From: an uncultured Novosphingobium sp.
GTDB taxonomy: Bacteria; Pseudomonadota; Alphaproteobacteria; Sphingomonadales; Sphingomonadaceae
Assembly (NCBI GenBank): GCA_937864195.1
Contig: CALMJG010000201.1
Location: forward strand, 1-64,000
DNA: 64,000 nt
Reading direction: 5' to 3'
Below the pieces are notes generated by a model. It saw only the letters and a program-made list of their open reading frames with translations. It was not told the DNA's origin and made no database searches. Position 1 is the first letter of the stretch, and each line of letters starts with the position of its first letter. A program made the position numbers and the translations under genes. This document shows positions 1-9,135 of this stretch, piece after piece.

Positions 1-10
1 AACTGCCCCG

Positions 11-2314
11 TCAGCTGAACCAGCCGTCGTAAGTCGAACTCGCCCAGCCGTTCTGCGACAGGAAGCCGATCACCTGCTGCTGGCTCTGGTAATTGGCGTA
101 ACGGATGTTCCCGTCCGCGTGCATGTAGGCGTGGAGGAAGGCGGTGCCGTCCGTCAGCGCAAAGTAGACTTCCTGCAACCCGTCCTTGTCATAGTCGCCC
201 GCGCCCAGCACGCCCTTGATGTTGCCGATGAACAGGTCGTTCTGGAACCGGCGCTGGCTGTCGTTCGGCCCGCCCGCGACGACATCGCCCGATTGCACCA
301 GCGGATCGATGTAGATGCCCACCACCCGGGTTTCTCCGCCCCAGCTGTAGTCGCTGAAATAGACCTTGCCGTCGGGCGCCGTGCCGACTTCGGCGAAACG
401 GCCGTTGGTGCGGTTGACGAAGATCTGGTCCACGTCCCCGTCGCCGTTGACGTCGGCAGAGCCGATCCGCTTCCAGTCCGCCGCCGCGCCCACGTCGTTG
501 CCGTCGAAATCGCGGATCGCGGTCATGTAGGTGGCGGGATCGTCGGTCGCGAAGTTCACGTTGGTGCCGGTGCCGGGGTAGAGCTTGACCTTCTGGTCCG
601 CGAACTGGAGAAACTCGACATTGCTGAGCTTGTCGGTGCCGTCTGGGCCGGTGACCGTGAACTTGCCGGTCGCTGTCTGGGAGATCGTGTAGAGGCTGCG
701 GTTGCCGGTGAACAGCGCGGTGTCCACTCCGACGCCGCCATCGAGCACATCGTCTCCCGCGCCGCCATCCAGCGTATCGCCGCCCGCGCCGCCGACGATG
801 CCATCGTCTCCGCCCAGCCCGCGCAGCAGATTGTCGCCGGCGTTGCCGGTGAGGGCGTTGTTCTGGCTGCCACCCGTGCCGTTGAGGTTGGCGTTGCCGG
901 TGAGATAGAGGATCTCGAACGCTTCGCCCAGATCGGTCGTCTGGTTGGTGATGATCGTATCAATCCCGCCCGTGCCCACGACCTCGGTCGCTGAATCGCC
1001 TGGAGCGTCGATGTAATAAGTGTCGTTGCCCTCGCCGCCGATCATCGTGTCGGCCCCGACACCGCCGTCGAGCGTGTCGTTCCCGTCGCCGCCCAGCAGC
1101 TTGTCAAAGCCGGTGCCGCCCAGCAGAAGATCGTCGCCCGCGCCGCCATCCAGCAGGTCGTCGCCATCCAGGCCCTGCAGCTCGTTGTTGAATTCGTTGC
1201 CGAACAGTTCGTTGGCAAGGCTGTTGCCGATCCCCTTGAGCGCCATCAGGCCTTCCAGCACCAGCACCTCGACGTGATCGGGCAGGGTATAGGTGCTGAT
1301 CCGGGAAATGACCTTGTCCTGGCCTTCTCCCGCGTATTCGGTGATCGTCGTGCCGGACTGCACCTTGATCAGGTAGGTGTCGTTGCCTTTGCCTCCGTAC
1401 AGCTTGTCGGTTCCGCCGCCTCCATCCAGCGTATCGGCGCCGTCGTGGGCCTGGAAATCGTTGTCCTGCCCGTCGCCGGTGAGGACATCGTTGTATTTAG
1501 AGCCGATCAGTCCTTCGATGCCGACCAGCCGGTCGCTGCCTTCGCCGGTATTCTGCCAGCCGGTGTTCGACAGGTCGACCGTCACTCCGGCCGGAGCAGC
1601 GTAGAAGCTGGCGAAATCGCGCGTGCCCGACCCGCCATCAAGCAGGTCGTTGCCCGGACCGCCCATCAGGACGTCATCGCCATCCTGGCCGTACAGTTCA
1701 TCGTCGCCCGCCGGACCGAAAGTCCCGTCGGCAGAGAGAAAGTCGCCAATCAGGCTGTCGTCACCCGTTCCGCCATAGAGCTTGTCCGCCCCGTCATCGC
1801 CGCGAATGTCGTCGTTGCCCGAACCGCCGTCGATCCAGTCGGCTCCGCCCTTGCCGAAAATCTGGTCGTTGCCGGCAAAACCATAGGCGCGGTCGCCCAT
1901 GTTGCTGAGCGAGATGGTATCCGCACCCTGCAACGCGATCTGCAGCAGGGACCGCTCGTCCGCGCTGCTTGCCGTATTGAGCGCGCTCTGGAAGGCAACG
2001 GCGGAAATGTCGATGTCCTGGATCAGGTAGACGATCTGCCCGCTGTTGGTATCGAATTCGATGATGCCGGTGATCCGCCCGCCGGTGAGGCCGTTATCGT
2101 TGGCGGTCAGGTTGATCCCGCCCACCGCGAGGGTCAGCGCCTCGGTGCCGGTCGACGCCTCGACATAGGCAACATCGGGATAGATCCGCCCAGCCAGCGA
2201 GGCGTTGTAGCCCTGCTCCAGTTCGGCATAGTCAAGGAACCGCATGTACCAGTTGAGATCGAGATCATCAAAGTCGACAGCCTGATTGAGGTCGATGACA
2301 GTCAACTTGGCCAT
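11..2314 (-). CDS. RTX calcium-binding repeat protein, probable type I secretion substrate
   Basis: A 767-residue protein predicted to be exported by a type I secretion system and to fold outside the cell on binding calcium. Glycine- and aspartate-rich nonapeptides of the GGxGxDxLx type (for example GGSGNDDIRG, GGEGNDTYYI) recur in several blocks from about residue 140 to 540. There is no Sec signal peptide. The last 150 residues are not RTX: they carry FG-GAP/dockerin-like calcium loops (DVNGDGDVD, DYDKDGLQE) and end in a hydrophobic, serine-rich tail (SSTYDGWFS), which suits an uncleaved C-terminal secretion signal. The N-terminal 130 residues show no catalytic motif I recognise, so an enzyme activity cannot be assigned. 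It is divergent from the ABC/HlyD export genes on its right, which are the obvious exporter. An adhesin or S-layer-like role is equally possible. Confidence 0.9.
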   Translation of the reverse strand: MAKLTVIDLNQAVDFDDLDLNWYMRFLDYAELEQGYNASLAGRIYPDVAYVEASTGTEALTLAVGGINLTANDNGLTGGRITGIIEFDTNSGQIVYLIQDIDISAVAFQSALNTASSADERSLLQIALQGADTISLSNMGDRAYGFAGNDQIFGKGGADWIDGGSGNDDIRGDDGADKLYGGTGDDSLIGDFLSADGTFGPAGDDELYGQDGDDVLMGGPGNDLLDGGSGTRDFASFYAAPAGVTVDLSNTGWQNTGEGSDRLVGIEGLIGSKYNDVLTGDGQDNDFQAHDGADTLDGGGGTDKLYGGKGNDTYLIKVQSGTTITEYAGEGQDKVISRISTYTLPDHVEVLVLEGLMALKGIGNSLANELFGNEFNNELQGLDGDDLLDGGAGDDLLLGGTGFDKLLGGDGNDTLDGGVGADTMIGGEGNDTYYIDAPGDSATEVVGTGGIDTIITNQTTDLGEAFEILYLTGNANLNGTGGSQNNALTGNAGDNLLRGLGGDDGIVGGAGGDTLDGGAGDDVLDGGVGVDTALFTGNRSLYTISQTATGKFTVTGPDGTDKLSNVEFLQFADQKVKLYPGTGTNVNFATDDPATYMTAIRDFDGNDVGAAADWKRIGSADVNGDGDVDQIFVNRTNGRFAEVGTAPDGKVYFSDYSWGGETRVVGIYIDPLVQSGDVVAGGPNDSQRRFQNDLFIGNIKGVLGAGDYDKDGLQEVYFALTDGTAFLHAYMHADGNIRYANYQSQQQVIGFLSQNGWASSTYDGWFS

Positions 2315-2317
2315 GCC

Positions 2318-2359
2318 GTAATTCTCCGGGATATTCTTGTAATTCTCCGGGATATTCTT
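2318..2359. repeat. Perfect 21-bp tandem duplication covering the RTX gene ribosome-binding site
   Basis: Positions 2318-2338 and 2339-2359 are identical 21-mers in direct tandem. On the minus strand each unit contains CCGGAGAATTAC, and the copy nearer the gene places GGAG about 8 bases before the ATG at 2314. The upstream copy is a second, unused Shine-Dalgarno site. Confidence 0.85.
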
Positions 2360-2523
2360 ATGGATGAGAACCTATCGTCCAATTCGGCGTTTGGCCAGCC
2401 GGTCTGAGGGTGAGTTTCCCGGATCGATCCACCAGCCGGCCTGCGGCTGGCGGGGCGAGCGGCACCCAGGCTGGCCGATACACCGATCGGCTTGCCCCGA
2501 TCACCACGGGGCTTGTCCGGCCC

Positions 2524-2655
2524 GGACCGCCTCCGCACATCGATTCATGGCTATGGCAATATCTGCCAGCCAGATTATCAGGGCGGACAGGTGATTGACT
2601 TCCCGGGCCAGAACGGCAGGGCAAGTTCCACCTGCGACGGCAGGCTCGCCCGAGA
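2524..2655 (+). pseudogene. Decayed 3' end of a second RTX gene, now at the front of the ABC transporter gene
   Basis: Read on the plus strand, this stretch encodes IHGYGNICQPDYQGGQVIDF followed by PGQNGRASSTCDGRLA. The true RTX protein ends MHADGNIRYANYQSQQQVIG followed by FLSQNGWASSTYDGWFS. The two match residue by residue apart from one small gap, and the DNA is also clearly alike over the last 60 bases (CAGGTGAT, CAGAACGGC and CGACGGC shared in register). There is no stop codon at the place where the RTX gene stops. Weaker similarity may reach back to about 2450. I read it as the remnant of an RTX gene that once headed the ABC-HlyD operon. Confidence 0.65.
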
Positions 2656-4375
2656 CGGCCGGGCCATTGCGAAAGGGCGCTACTTGTTCCTGCGATTTGT
2701 CCAGAACTATCGGGCCCGGTTCGCGGTGGTTGCCGTGTGCAGCATTCTGATCAATATCCTGACCTTCGCCGGATCGCTTTACATGCTGCTGGTCTATGAT
2801 TCGGTCCTGCCCAGCCGCAGCGTGCCGACCCTGACCGGTCTGTTCGTGATGCTGGTGGTGATCTTCCTGTTCCAGTTCGCGTTCGAACAGATTCGCAGCG
2901 AGGCCTTGCTGGGGATTGCCAATCACCTGCGCTCCGACCTGTTCAGGCCCGTCCACTACGCCACGATCAACAGCACCCTGCGCCGCGGCAAGGGCGAGAG
3001 CGATCGCCTGCAGCCGATCAGGGATCTCGACCAGGTCCACGCCTTCCTGTCGGGAATGGGGCCTGCCGCGATCATCGACCTGCCGTGGGTTCTGCTGTTC
3101 CTGATCGTGCTTACCGCCCTGCACTGGACCCTGGGGCTGACCGCGCTGCTGGGCACGCTGGTGCTGACAGCGCTGACGCTGGCGACCAACCGGCGCACCG
3201 AATCGGGCACCCGGGACCTCACGATCGCTACCGGACGCCGCTCCGAAGCCAGCCTGACCGAACTGCGCCTGGCCGAATCCGCCTGGGCGATGGGCATGCA
3301 GCGCCGCCTGATTGACAAGACCTGCGCGTGGGACGGGCAACTCGTCCAGGCCCAGACCGGCCTGTCGCGGACCATGTCGAAACTGGGCGGGGCGGGGCGG
3401 CTGTTCCGCGTGTTCCTGCAATCGGTGGTCCTCACCGTGGGCGCGCTGCTGGTGATCGACGGAGACGCCAGCGGCGGGGTGATCATCGCCGCCTCGGTGC
3501 TGACCGGCCGCGCGCTGGCCCCGGTCGACCAGGCGATTGCCAACTGGCGCAGCTTTGCCGCGGCCCGCTCGGGCTGGGCACGGCTGGTCGCGCTGCTCGC
3601 CCAATTTCCCCAGCCTGAACCGCGTAGCGTCAGGCTGGCCCGCCCGCATGGCGCGCTCGAACTGCAGGACGTCTGGGTGGCTCCGCCCGGATCGCAGCTC
3701 GCTGTCGTGGCCGGTGCCTCGCTGCAGCTGCGCCCGGGGCAGGCGCTCGCCGTGGTCGGGCCGAGTGCGGCCGGAAAGAGCTCGCTGGCCAAGACCATCC
3801 TGGGAATCTGGAAACCGCAGCGGGGCGATATCAGGATCGACGGTGCGACCTATGACCAGTGGGACGCGGACGAGATCGGCGGCGCCTTCGGCTATGTCGC
3901 GCAGCAGGTCGAGCTGGTCGAAGGCACGGTGGCCGAAAACATTGCCCGGTTCGATCCGGAAGCCACTTCGGACCTGGTGATTGCGGCGGCCCGCGCGGCC
4001 GGCCTGCACGATATCATCCTGGGCCTGCCCGATGGCTACGAGACGCGGCTTGGCGGTGGCACTTTCGAGCTGTCCGCAGGCCAGCGCCAGCGCTTCGGGC
4101 TGGCGCGGGCGCTCTACCGCGATCCTCACCTGGTCGTGCTGGACGAGGCCAATTCCAATCTCGACGCCGCCGGCGACGAGGCGCTGGCCCGGGCGATCGA
4201 GGGGGTGAAGGCGCGCGGCGGGATGGTGGTGATGATCACCCACCGCCCCGCCACGCTGGGGCCGGTCACGCACATCGCCCTGATGCAGGCCGGGCGGATC
4301 GTCGACCTGGATACCCGCGACGCGGTTCTCGCTCGGCTGCAGGGCAAGCCGGCCCAGGGCGGAGTGCCGGCATGA
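2591..4375 (+). CDS. Type I secretion system ABC transporter, permease/ATPase
   Basis: Inner-membrane exporter half of a type I secretion system (PrtD/HlyB-like, without a C39 peptidase domain). An ABC transmembrane domain fills the first 300 residues, with hydrophobic segments such as FAVVAVCSILINILTFAGSL and PWVLLFLIVLTALHWTLGLT. The ATPase follows: Walker A GPSAAGKSS, signature LSAGQRQRFGLARAL, Walker B LVVLDEANSNLD, and a switch histidine in MVVMITHRPA. I chose GTG 2591, preceded by AGGGCGGACAG; an in-frame ATG at 2492 would only add codons from the RTX relic. The true start could be further in, because the first 20-30 codons are themselves RTX-derived. The stop overlaps the ATG of the membrane-fusion gene (ATGA), so the two are translationally coupled. 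A TolC-type outer-membrane partner is not in the window. Confidence 0.9.
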   Translation: MIDFPGQNGRASSTCDGRLARDGRAIAKGRYLFLRFVQNYRARFAVVAVCSILINILTFAGSLYMLLVYDSVLPSRSVPTLTGLFVMLVVIFLFQFAFEQIRSEALLGIANHLRSDLFRPVHYATINSTLRRGKGESDRLQPIRDLDQVHAFLSGMGPAAIIDLPWVLLFLIVLTALHWTLGLTALLGTLVLTALTLATNRRTESGTRDLTIATGRRSEASLTELRLAESAWAMGMQRRLIDKTCAWDGQLVQAQTGLSRTMSKLGGAGRLFRVFLQSVVLTVGALLVIDGDASGGVIIAASVLTGRALAPVDQAIANWRSFAAARSGWARLVALLAQFPQPEPRSVRLARPHGALELQDVWVAPPGSQLAVVAGASLQLRPGQALAVVGPSAAGKSSLAKTILGIWKPQRGDIRIDGATYDQWDADEIGGAFGYVAQQVELVEGTVAENIARFDPEATSDLVIAAARAAGLHDIILGLPDGYETRLGGGTFELSAGQRQRFGLARALYRDPHLVVLDEANSNLDAAGDEALARAIEGVKARGGMVVMITHRPATLGPVTHIALMQAGRIVDLDTRDAVLARLQGKPAQGGVPA

Positions 4376-5715
4376 ACGGGCGCCTTCCTCCCACCGCGCC
4401 GCGCCTGCCGGACCTCTGGACCAATCCCGGGGCCAGCGCTCCCGCCGACGCGTTCGACCTGAAGCGCGCGCTCTATGCAGCGGGGGGCCTGTTCCTCGCG
4501 CTGGCGCTGCTCGCGGCGTTCGTGCCGATGGGCGGCGCGGTTATCGGCATGGGGCAGGTCGTGGTCGAATCGCGGGTCAAGCGGATCGCCCACCCGACCG
4601 GCGGTGCGATTGCCGAAATCCTGGTGAAAAATGGCCAGCGCGTGGCAGCGGGACAGGTGCTGCTGCGGCTGGAGGACAATGTCACCGGCGCCGACGCCAC
4701 CTATTCGACCCAGATTGTCGAGCAACTGCTGGCCGAGCGTGCCCGGCTCGAGGCGGAGCGCAGGGGGGCGGGGGCGATCGCCTGGCCGGCGGAACTTGCC
4801 CGTGCGGACAGCCCGGGCGCTCGCCAGGCGATGCGCGATTCCGCCCAGCTGTTCAGCCAGCGGCGGAGCGAGGAAGTGCAGCTTCGCGCCCAGCTCTCCC
4901 AGCGCATCGAACAGTACAGCGAGGAGATCGGCGGGCTCGAGGCCCAGATCAAGTCGCTCGAACGGCAACGGGTGCTGATCGAGGAAGAGCGCGTGGCGAT
5001 CCGGCAGCTGTGGGAAAAGCGCCTCGTCACGATCACCCGGATCAACCAGCTGGAACGCGCCGCTGCCGACATCGACGGCAACATCGGCGCGCTGCAGTCG
5101 CGGATTGCCCAGGCCCGCGCCCGGATCGCCGAGACCCGGCAGCAATCGATCCAGTTGGGAGAGACGCGCCGGGTGCAGGCGGGCGAGGACCTGGCCCAGA
5201 TCAACACGACGCTGAGCCAGCAGCAGCTGCGCTCGGTCGCGGCGACCGACCAGCACGACAACAGCGAGATCCGCGCGCCCTATGTCGGCACGGTCGAAAA
5301 GCTGGCCTTCTCTTCGACTGGCGAAGTGATCCGGCCGGCCGAACCGATCATGGAGATCGTCCCTGATGGCGAGCAGAAGGTGGTCGAAGTCGCCGTCCCG
5401 CCCGAAGACGTCGACCAGGTCCGCGCCGGGCAGGTTGCCTATGTCCGTTTCACATCGTTCAACATGGCGAACACCCCGCAACTGCGCGGCCAGGTGACCT
5501 ATGTCGCCACCGACCGGACGGACAGCGCGGATGGCCGCCATTCGTACTATGCGGTCAGGGTGACGATCGATCCGGCACAGCTGCGCGCCGCGCGGCTCGA
5601 CCTGCGCTCCGGCATGCCGGCGGAAACCCATATCGAGACCACCAGCCGCTCGCTGCTGTCCTACATGTTCAAGCCGCTGCGCGACCAGTTCGCGAGGGCC
5701 TTTACCGACAACTGA
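4372..5715 (+). CDS. HlyD-family membrane fusion protein of the type I secretion system
   Basis: Periplasmic adaptor of 447 residues that bridges the ABC exporter and an outer-membrane channel. A short cytoplasmic N-terminus is followed by one transmembrane segment at about residues 38-60 (LYAAGGLFLALALLAAFVPM). Then come a lipoyl half-motif (AHPTGGAIAEILVKNGQRVA), a long heptad-rich coiled coil at about 110-300, the second lipoyl half (IRAPYVGTVEKLAF) and a beta-barrel domain (PPEDVDQVRAGQVAYVRF). The ATG overlaps the stop of the ABC gene, and GGAG at 4361-4364 is well placed. The gene ends three bases short of the convergent phosphatidyltransferase gene. Confidence 0.93.
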   Translation: MNGRLPPTAPRLPDLWTNPGASAPADAFDLKRALYAAGGLFLALALLAAFVPMGGAVIGMGQVVVESRVKRIAHPTGGAIAEILVKNGQRVAAGQVLLRLEDNVTGADATYSTQIVEQLLAERARLEAERRGAGAIAWPAELARADSPGARQAMRDSAQLFSQRRSEEVQLRAQLSQRIEQYSEEIGGLEAQIKSLERQRVLIEEERVAIRQLWEKRLVTITRINQLERAAADIDGNIGALQSRIAQARARIAETRQQSIQLGETRRVQAGEDLAQINTTLSQQQLRSVAATDQHDNSEIRAPYVGTVEKLAFSSTGEVIRPAEPIMEIVPDGEQKVVEVAVPPEDVDQVRAGQVAYVRFTSFNMANTPQLRGQVTYVATDRTDSADGRHSYYAVRVTIDPAQLRAARLDLRSGMPAETHIETTSRSLLSYMFKPLRDQFARAFTDN

Positions 5716-5718
5716 CGG

Positions 5719-6399
5719 TCAGTGCCGCCCCGCGTCGGCAGGAGAAGACTTGCCGCTGCCCGGATCGAGCGCCGCCAGTTCGCGCGCCGTGCGCCGGGCC
5801 ATGGCCAGGCAGGTCACGACCAGTCCTGCGGCCACTGCGGCCATCAGCGCATCGTAGATCGTCAGCTCATTCCCCCCGATCGTCCAGGCCGGGACCGGCA
5901 GCAGAGCAGCGGCCGCTGTGCAGACGGCGATCACCAGCCGGATTTCCGTCGGGCCGAGCCCGCCGAAGCTGATGCGGAATACCCCGGTGGCGATGCAGGT
6001 CGCCATGGTCAGGATGGTCATCGCGTAATAGGCCCCCAGCGCCGCCAGGGCGACCGCCAGATTGACGTGCGGCGACAGCCCGATCCCGACCATGATCAGC
6101 GCGATCGCCAGGGTGTCCGTCATGTGGTCGAGGAAGAAACCATAGCGGGGGCGCTCCGCGCGGCGAAAGCGGGCGAGCGAGCCGTCAAGACTGTCGCCCA
6201 CCCAGTTGAGCGCCATCCCGGCCACCGCGAGCCACAGCCAGGCCCCCGCCAGCACATAGCCGGCAAAGCACAGCCCCGCCCCGGCCACGCCCAGCGCGGT
6301 GAGCATGTCGGAGCTGACACGGGCGGGCATGCGTCGGCATGCCCAGTCCAGCAGGCGCCGCTCCGCGCGGCTCAGCAGGGTTTCGTTAATCCGTTGCAC
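5719..6399 (-). CDS. CDP-alcohol phosphatidyltransferase family protein
   Basis: Integral membrane enzyme of about 226 residues that would move a phosphatidyl (or similar) group from a CDP-alcohol to an acceptor alcohol in phospholipid synthesis. The diagnostic motif D-x2-D-G-x2-A-R-x8/9-G-x3-D-x3-D is present as DSLDGSLARF...GFFLDHMTD, supplying all metal-binding aspartates. At least five hydrophobic helices follow. I chose the GTG at 6399 (VQRINETLLSRAERRLL) because residues upstream of it are low-complexity and lie in the divergent promoter region; an ATG at 6489 is the alternative. The acceptor (inositol, glycerol phosphate, serine) cannot be read from the motif. Confidence 0.88.
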   Translation of the reverse strand: MQRINETLLSRAERRLLDWACRRMPARVSSDMLTALGVAGAGLCFAGYVLAGAWLWLAVAGMALNWVGDSLDGSLARFRRAERPRYGFFLDHMTDTLAIALIMVGIGLSPHVNLAVALAALGAYYAMTILTMATCIATGVFRISFGGLGPTEIRLVIAVCTAAAALLPVPAWTIGGNELTIYDALMAAVAAGLVVTCLAMARRTARELAALDPGSGKSSPADAGRH

Positions 6400-6604
6400 G
6401 CATTCACCATTCCTGCCCCTGCCGGGGCTTGCGTAGCCGGTCTGCCGAACCGGCAAAGGGCCGCGCAAGGGGCTGCGGCTGGCCCGCACGGCCCGTCGCC
6501 TTGACCCGATCGGGAGCGCTGTCTAAGGCTGGCGGACTGGATGGTGCAAGCGAATTCCAGCCCATCGGCAGCCCTGTCCCTTGCCCGAAGAAGGGGGTTC
6601 GACC

Positions 6605-7960
6605 TTGACCGCCACCCCCCGCGTGATCGCCTATGACCTGACGCGGCTGTTCATCGGCCCGCTGTTCGCCACCCCGCGCGGGATCGACCGGGTCGATCTG
6701 GCGCTGGCCCGCCGGGTGTTCGCCGATCCGGCCAGTGACAACCTGGGCATCCTTCCCACCCCATGGGGAGTGCGGGCCTATCCCGCCTGGCTGGTCTGCA
6801 AACTGCTCCACAAGCTTGAGAGCCTGTGGGCCGAGGGCGAGACTGTCGAACGCGATGCGGCGCTGGGCGATCTGCTGGAACGGCTCGCTGCGCCGGAACG
6901 ACCCGACGCGCGGCCCCACGTTCCGCCCGGCATGACGCTGGGGCGGGGCATCCGGCGGATAGTCGACCTGCTGGGCGTGACATCGATCCGGCTGGGCCGT
7001 CCGGCGCGCAGCGGCGTGCCGCAGGGGGCGATCTACATCAATGTCGGCCAGCTTGGCCTGGCGGTGCCGTTCTTCCACAACTGGCTGGAGGAACGCCGCG
7101 ACATCACCAGCGCGATGATGCTGCACGATGTCATCCCGCTGGAATATCCCCACCTGGTGCGCGAAGGCGCGGTGCGGCACCACGACCGCATGGTCCGAAC
7201 CGTCGCCAGCCATGCCGATTGCCTGATCTTCAACACCGCCCACGCCCGCGAGCGGGTCAACGAGGCGCTTGGCCAGCACGGCCTGGCACAGCTGCCCAGC
7301 CTGGTGCGCTGGCTGCCGCTGCCGGATGCCTTCGGGGCCGTGGAGCAGAGCCTGCCGCAACTGGCCGGGCTCAATTACTTCGTCGTCGTCTCCACGGTGG
7401 AGCCGCGCAAGAACCACGAACTGCTGTTCCGCGTCTGGCATCGGCTGGCGGCGCGCTTGGGCCGCGATGCGCCGCACCTGGTCGTGGTCGGGGCAATGGG
7501 GTACCGGTCGGGGGAGATCGTCGACCGGATCGGCCACGATCCGCTGGTCTGGTCGCGGATCCATTTCGTGTCGGGGCTGTCCAGCCCGGCCCTGGCGGCG
7601 CTGGTGCTCGGCGCGACGGGGATGCTCAGCCCGTCGTTTGCCGAGGGGTTCGGCATGCCGGTGCTGGAGGCCTCTGCGCTTGGCGTGCCGACGCTTGCAT
7701 CCGATATCGCCGCGCACCGCGAGATCGGCGGGCCTGGCACCCGGCTGCTGGCCGAGGACGACGAGGAAGCCTGGCTGGCAGCAATCTGCTCCCTGCCGCC
7801 GGCGGGACTGCGCGTCCGCCCGCAACTTGCGCGCGGCCAGGGCGAGGCGGCTTATTGCGCCGATCTGCTTGCCTTCCTGGAGCAGGCCGCGACCGAAAAG
7901 GCGCAGGCCGCCGCAGGCCGGGGCTTCACTCCGCGCGGGTCACGACCAGCGAGGCGTTGA
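6605..7960 (+). CDS. GT-B glycosyltransferase (GT4-like)
   Basis: About 451 residues. The C-terminal half holds the GT-B nucleotide-sugar domain: a strand-loop FVVVSTVEPRKNHELLFRVW, and SPSFAEGFGMPVLEASALGV, the E-x7-E region of GT4 retaining enzymes. The N-terminal half has MMLHDVIPLEYP, typical of capsule or O-antigen glycosyltransferases of this type. I prefer TTG 6605 because AAGGGGG sits 8 bases upstream; another TTG at 6581 lacks such a site. It is probably a polysaccharide or glycan-decorating enzyme in the cytoplasm. The last 35 bases overlap the convergent ketoacyl synthase gene. Confidence 0.85.
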   Translation: MTATPRVIAYDLTRLFIGPLFATPRGIDRVDLALARRVFADPASDNLGILPTPWGVRAYPAWLVCKLLHKLESLWAEGETVERDAALGDLLERLAAPERPDARPHVPPGMTLGRGIRRIVDLLGVTSIRLGRPARSGVPQGAIYINVGQLGLAVPFFHNWLEERRDITSAMMLHDVIPLEYPHLVREGAVRHHDRMVRTVASHADCLIFNTAHARERVNEALGQHGLAQLPSLVRWLPLPDAFGAVEQSLPQLAGLNYFVVVSTVEPRKNHELLFRVWHRLAARLGRDAPHLVVVGAMGYRSGEIVDRIGHDPLVWSRIHFVSGLSSPALAALVLGATGMLSPSFAEGFGMPVLEASALGVPTLASDIAAHREIGGPGTRLLAEDDEEAWLAAICSLPPAGLRVRPQLARGQGEAAYCADLLAFLEQAATEKAQAAAGRGFTPRGSRPARR

Positions 7961-9131
7961 TTCCGCCAAAGGCGAAGGAATTGGACAGCGCCGCCGAAAA
8001 TTCGTGCGCCAGCGCCCCGTCGAGCGGCAGGTTGAGCGCGCATTTCGGATCGGGGGAGCGGCAATTGATCTGCGGCGGGACCACCTGATGCTTCAATGCC
8101 ATCACGGTAATCGCCAGTTCCAGCGCTCCGGCGGCGCCCAGCGCGTGGCCGACGATCGGCTTGCTGGAGGATACCGGCACCCGGTCCAGCTCCGCGCCGA
8201 ACACCGCCCGCAGGGCCTCCGCCTCGTTGAGGTCGTTGGCGGCGGTGCCCGTGCCGTGGGCATTGACATAGCCGATCCCGGCCGCCGTCAGGCCCGCATC
8301 CGCCAGTGCGTTCTCCATCGCGCGGGCCGCGCCCCGGACATCGGGGCTCAGCATGTCGCAGGCATCGCCGGTGGTGCCATATCCGGCCAGCCAGGCATGG
8401 ACCCGGCCGCCGCGCGCGCGCACCGCATCTTCCGCTTCCAGGATGAAAATACCGGCACCTTCGCCGATCACCATGCCGTTGCGACCCGTCGAAAACGGGC
8501 GGCAGGCATCGGGCGACAGCACCCTGAGGTACTCCCAGGCCCGCATCGTTGCCGGGGTCAGGCAGGCTTCGGTCCCCCCGGTCACGACCCGGTCGACGAT
8601 GCCGGACCGGACCAGGCTGGCCGCGACGCCGATCGCCTGAGTGGCCGAGGCGCAGGCGCTGGTCACGGTGAAGGTCGGCCCGGTGATGCCATGGGCTATG
8701 CCGATGTGCGAGGCGCCCGAACTGGGCATGATCCGGGGCACGGCATGGGTATCGAACCGGTCGCCCTGGTAATAGGCGCGGCAGCCGTCATCGATGGTGC
8801 CGACCCCGCCGATGCCGGTGCCGATGACGATGCCGGTCCGCTCGCCCGCCAGGCCCCGGTTCTCCAGCCCGGCATCGGCCGCCGCCTCGCCCGCCGCGTG
8901 AAGCGCGAACTGGGTGTAGCGATCCGCGGTGCGCAGCGTCGCCTCGTCCAGGAAGGTCGAGGGATCGAAATCCCGCACCGATGCCGCGATCCGGATCCGG
9001 TTGCCCCGGGCGTGTTCGAAGGCAAGCGGGCTCATTCCGCAGCGCCCGCCGCGCGCGGCTTCCCACAGTGCGGTGACATCCGAACCGGCCGCGCTGATCG
9101 CGCCCATCCCGGTAATGGCGACGCGGCGCAT
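7926..9131 (-). CDS. Beta-ketoacyl-ACP synthase (KAS II/NodE-like)
   Basis: Condensing enzyme of 401 residues with a complete Cys-His-His triad: C160 in TSACASATQAIG, H292 in NAHGTGTAAND and H329 in SSKPIVGHALGAAGA. It would extend an acyl chain carried on an acyl carrier protein. The ACP gene lies four bases upstream on the same strand, so the two form a dedicated pair rather than part of the housekeeping fatty-acid cluster. No malonyl transferase or ketoreductase is adjacent, so it probably shares the housekeeping enzymes to make a special acyl group, as NodE/NodF do. Neighbouring glycosyl- and phosphatidyltransferases suggest a surface lipid. Confidence 0.92.
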   Translation of the reverse strand: MRRVAITGMGAISAAGSDVTALWEAARGGRCGMSPLAFEHARGNRIRIAASVRDFDPSTFLDEATLRTADRYTQFALHAAGEAAADAGLENRGLAGERTGIVIGTGIGGVGTIDDGCRAYYQGDRFDTHAVPRIMPSSGASHIGIAHGITGPTFTVTSACASATQAIGVAASLVRSGIVDRVVTGGTEACLTPATMRAWEYLRVLSPDACRPFSTGRNGMVIGEGAGIFILEAEDAVRARGGRVHAWLAGYGTTGDACDMLSPDVRGAARAMENALADAGLTAAGIGYVNAHGTGTAANDLNEAEALRAVFGAELDRVPVSSSKPIVGHALGAAGALELAITVMALKHQVVPPQINCRSPDPKCALNLPLDGALAHEFSAALSNSFAFGGINASLVVTRAE

Positions 9132-9135
9132 GGCC

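Noticed and set aside
700..2000. Repetitive DNA that could look like a CRISPR or minisatellite array
   Set aside because: Periodicity is that of coding RTX nonapeptides on the minus strand; units vary, with no spacer structure.
2492..2590. Upstream extension of the ABC transporter from ATG 2492
   Set aside because: Those codons lie in the decayed RTX 3' end and have no ribosome site; GTG 2591 is better placed, although the true start may be later still.
2501..4273. Long minus-strand frame over the ABC transporter gene
   Set aside because: Opposite strand of clear Walker A/B coding sequence; low-complexity Gln/Arg/Gly product.
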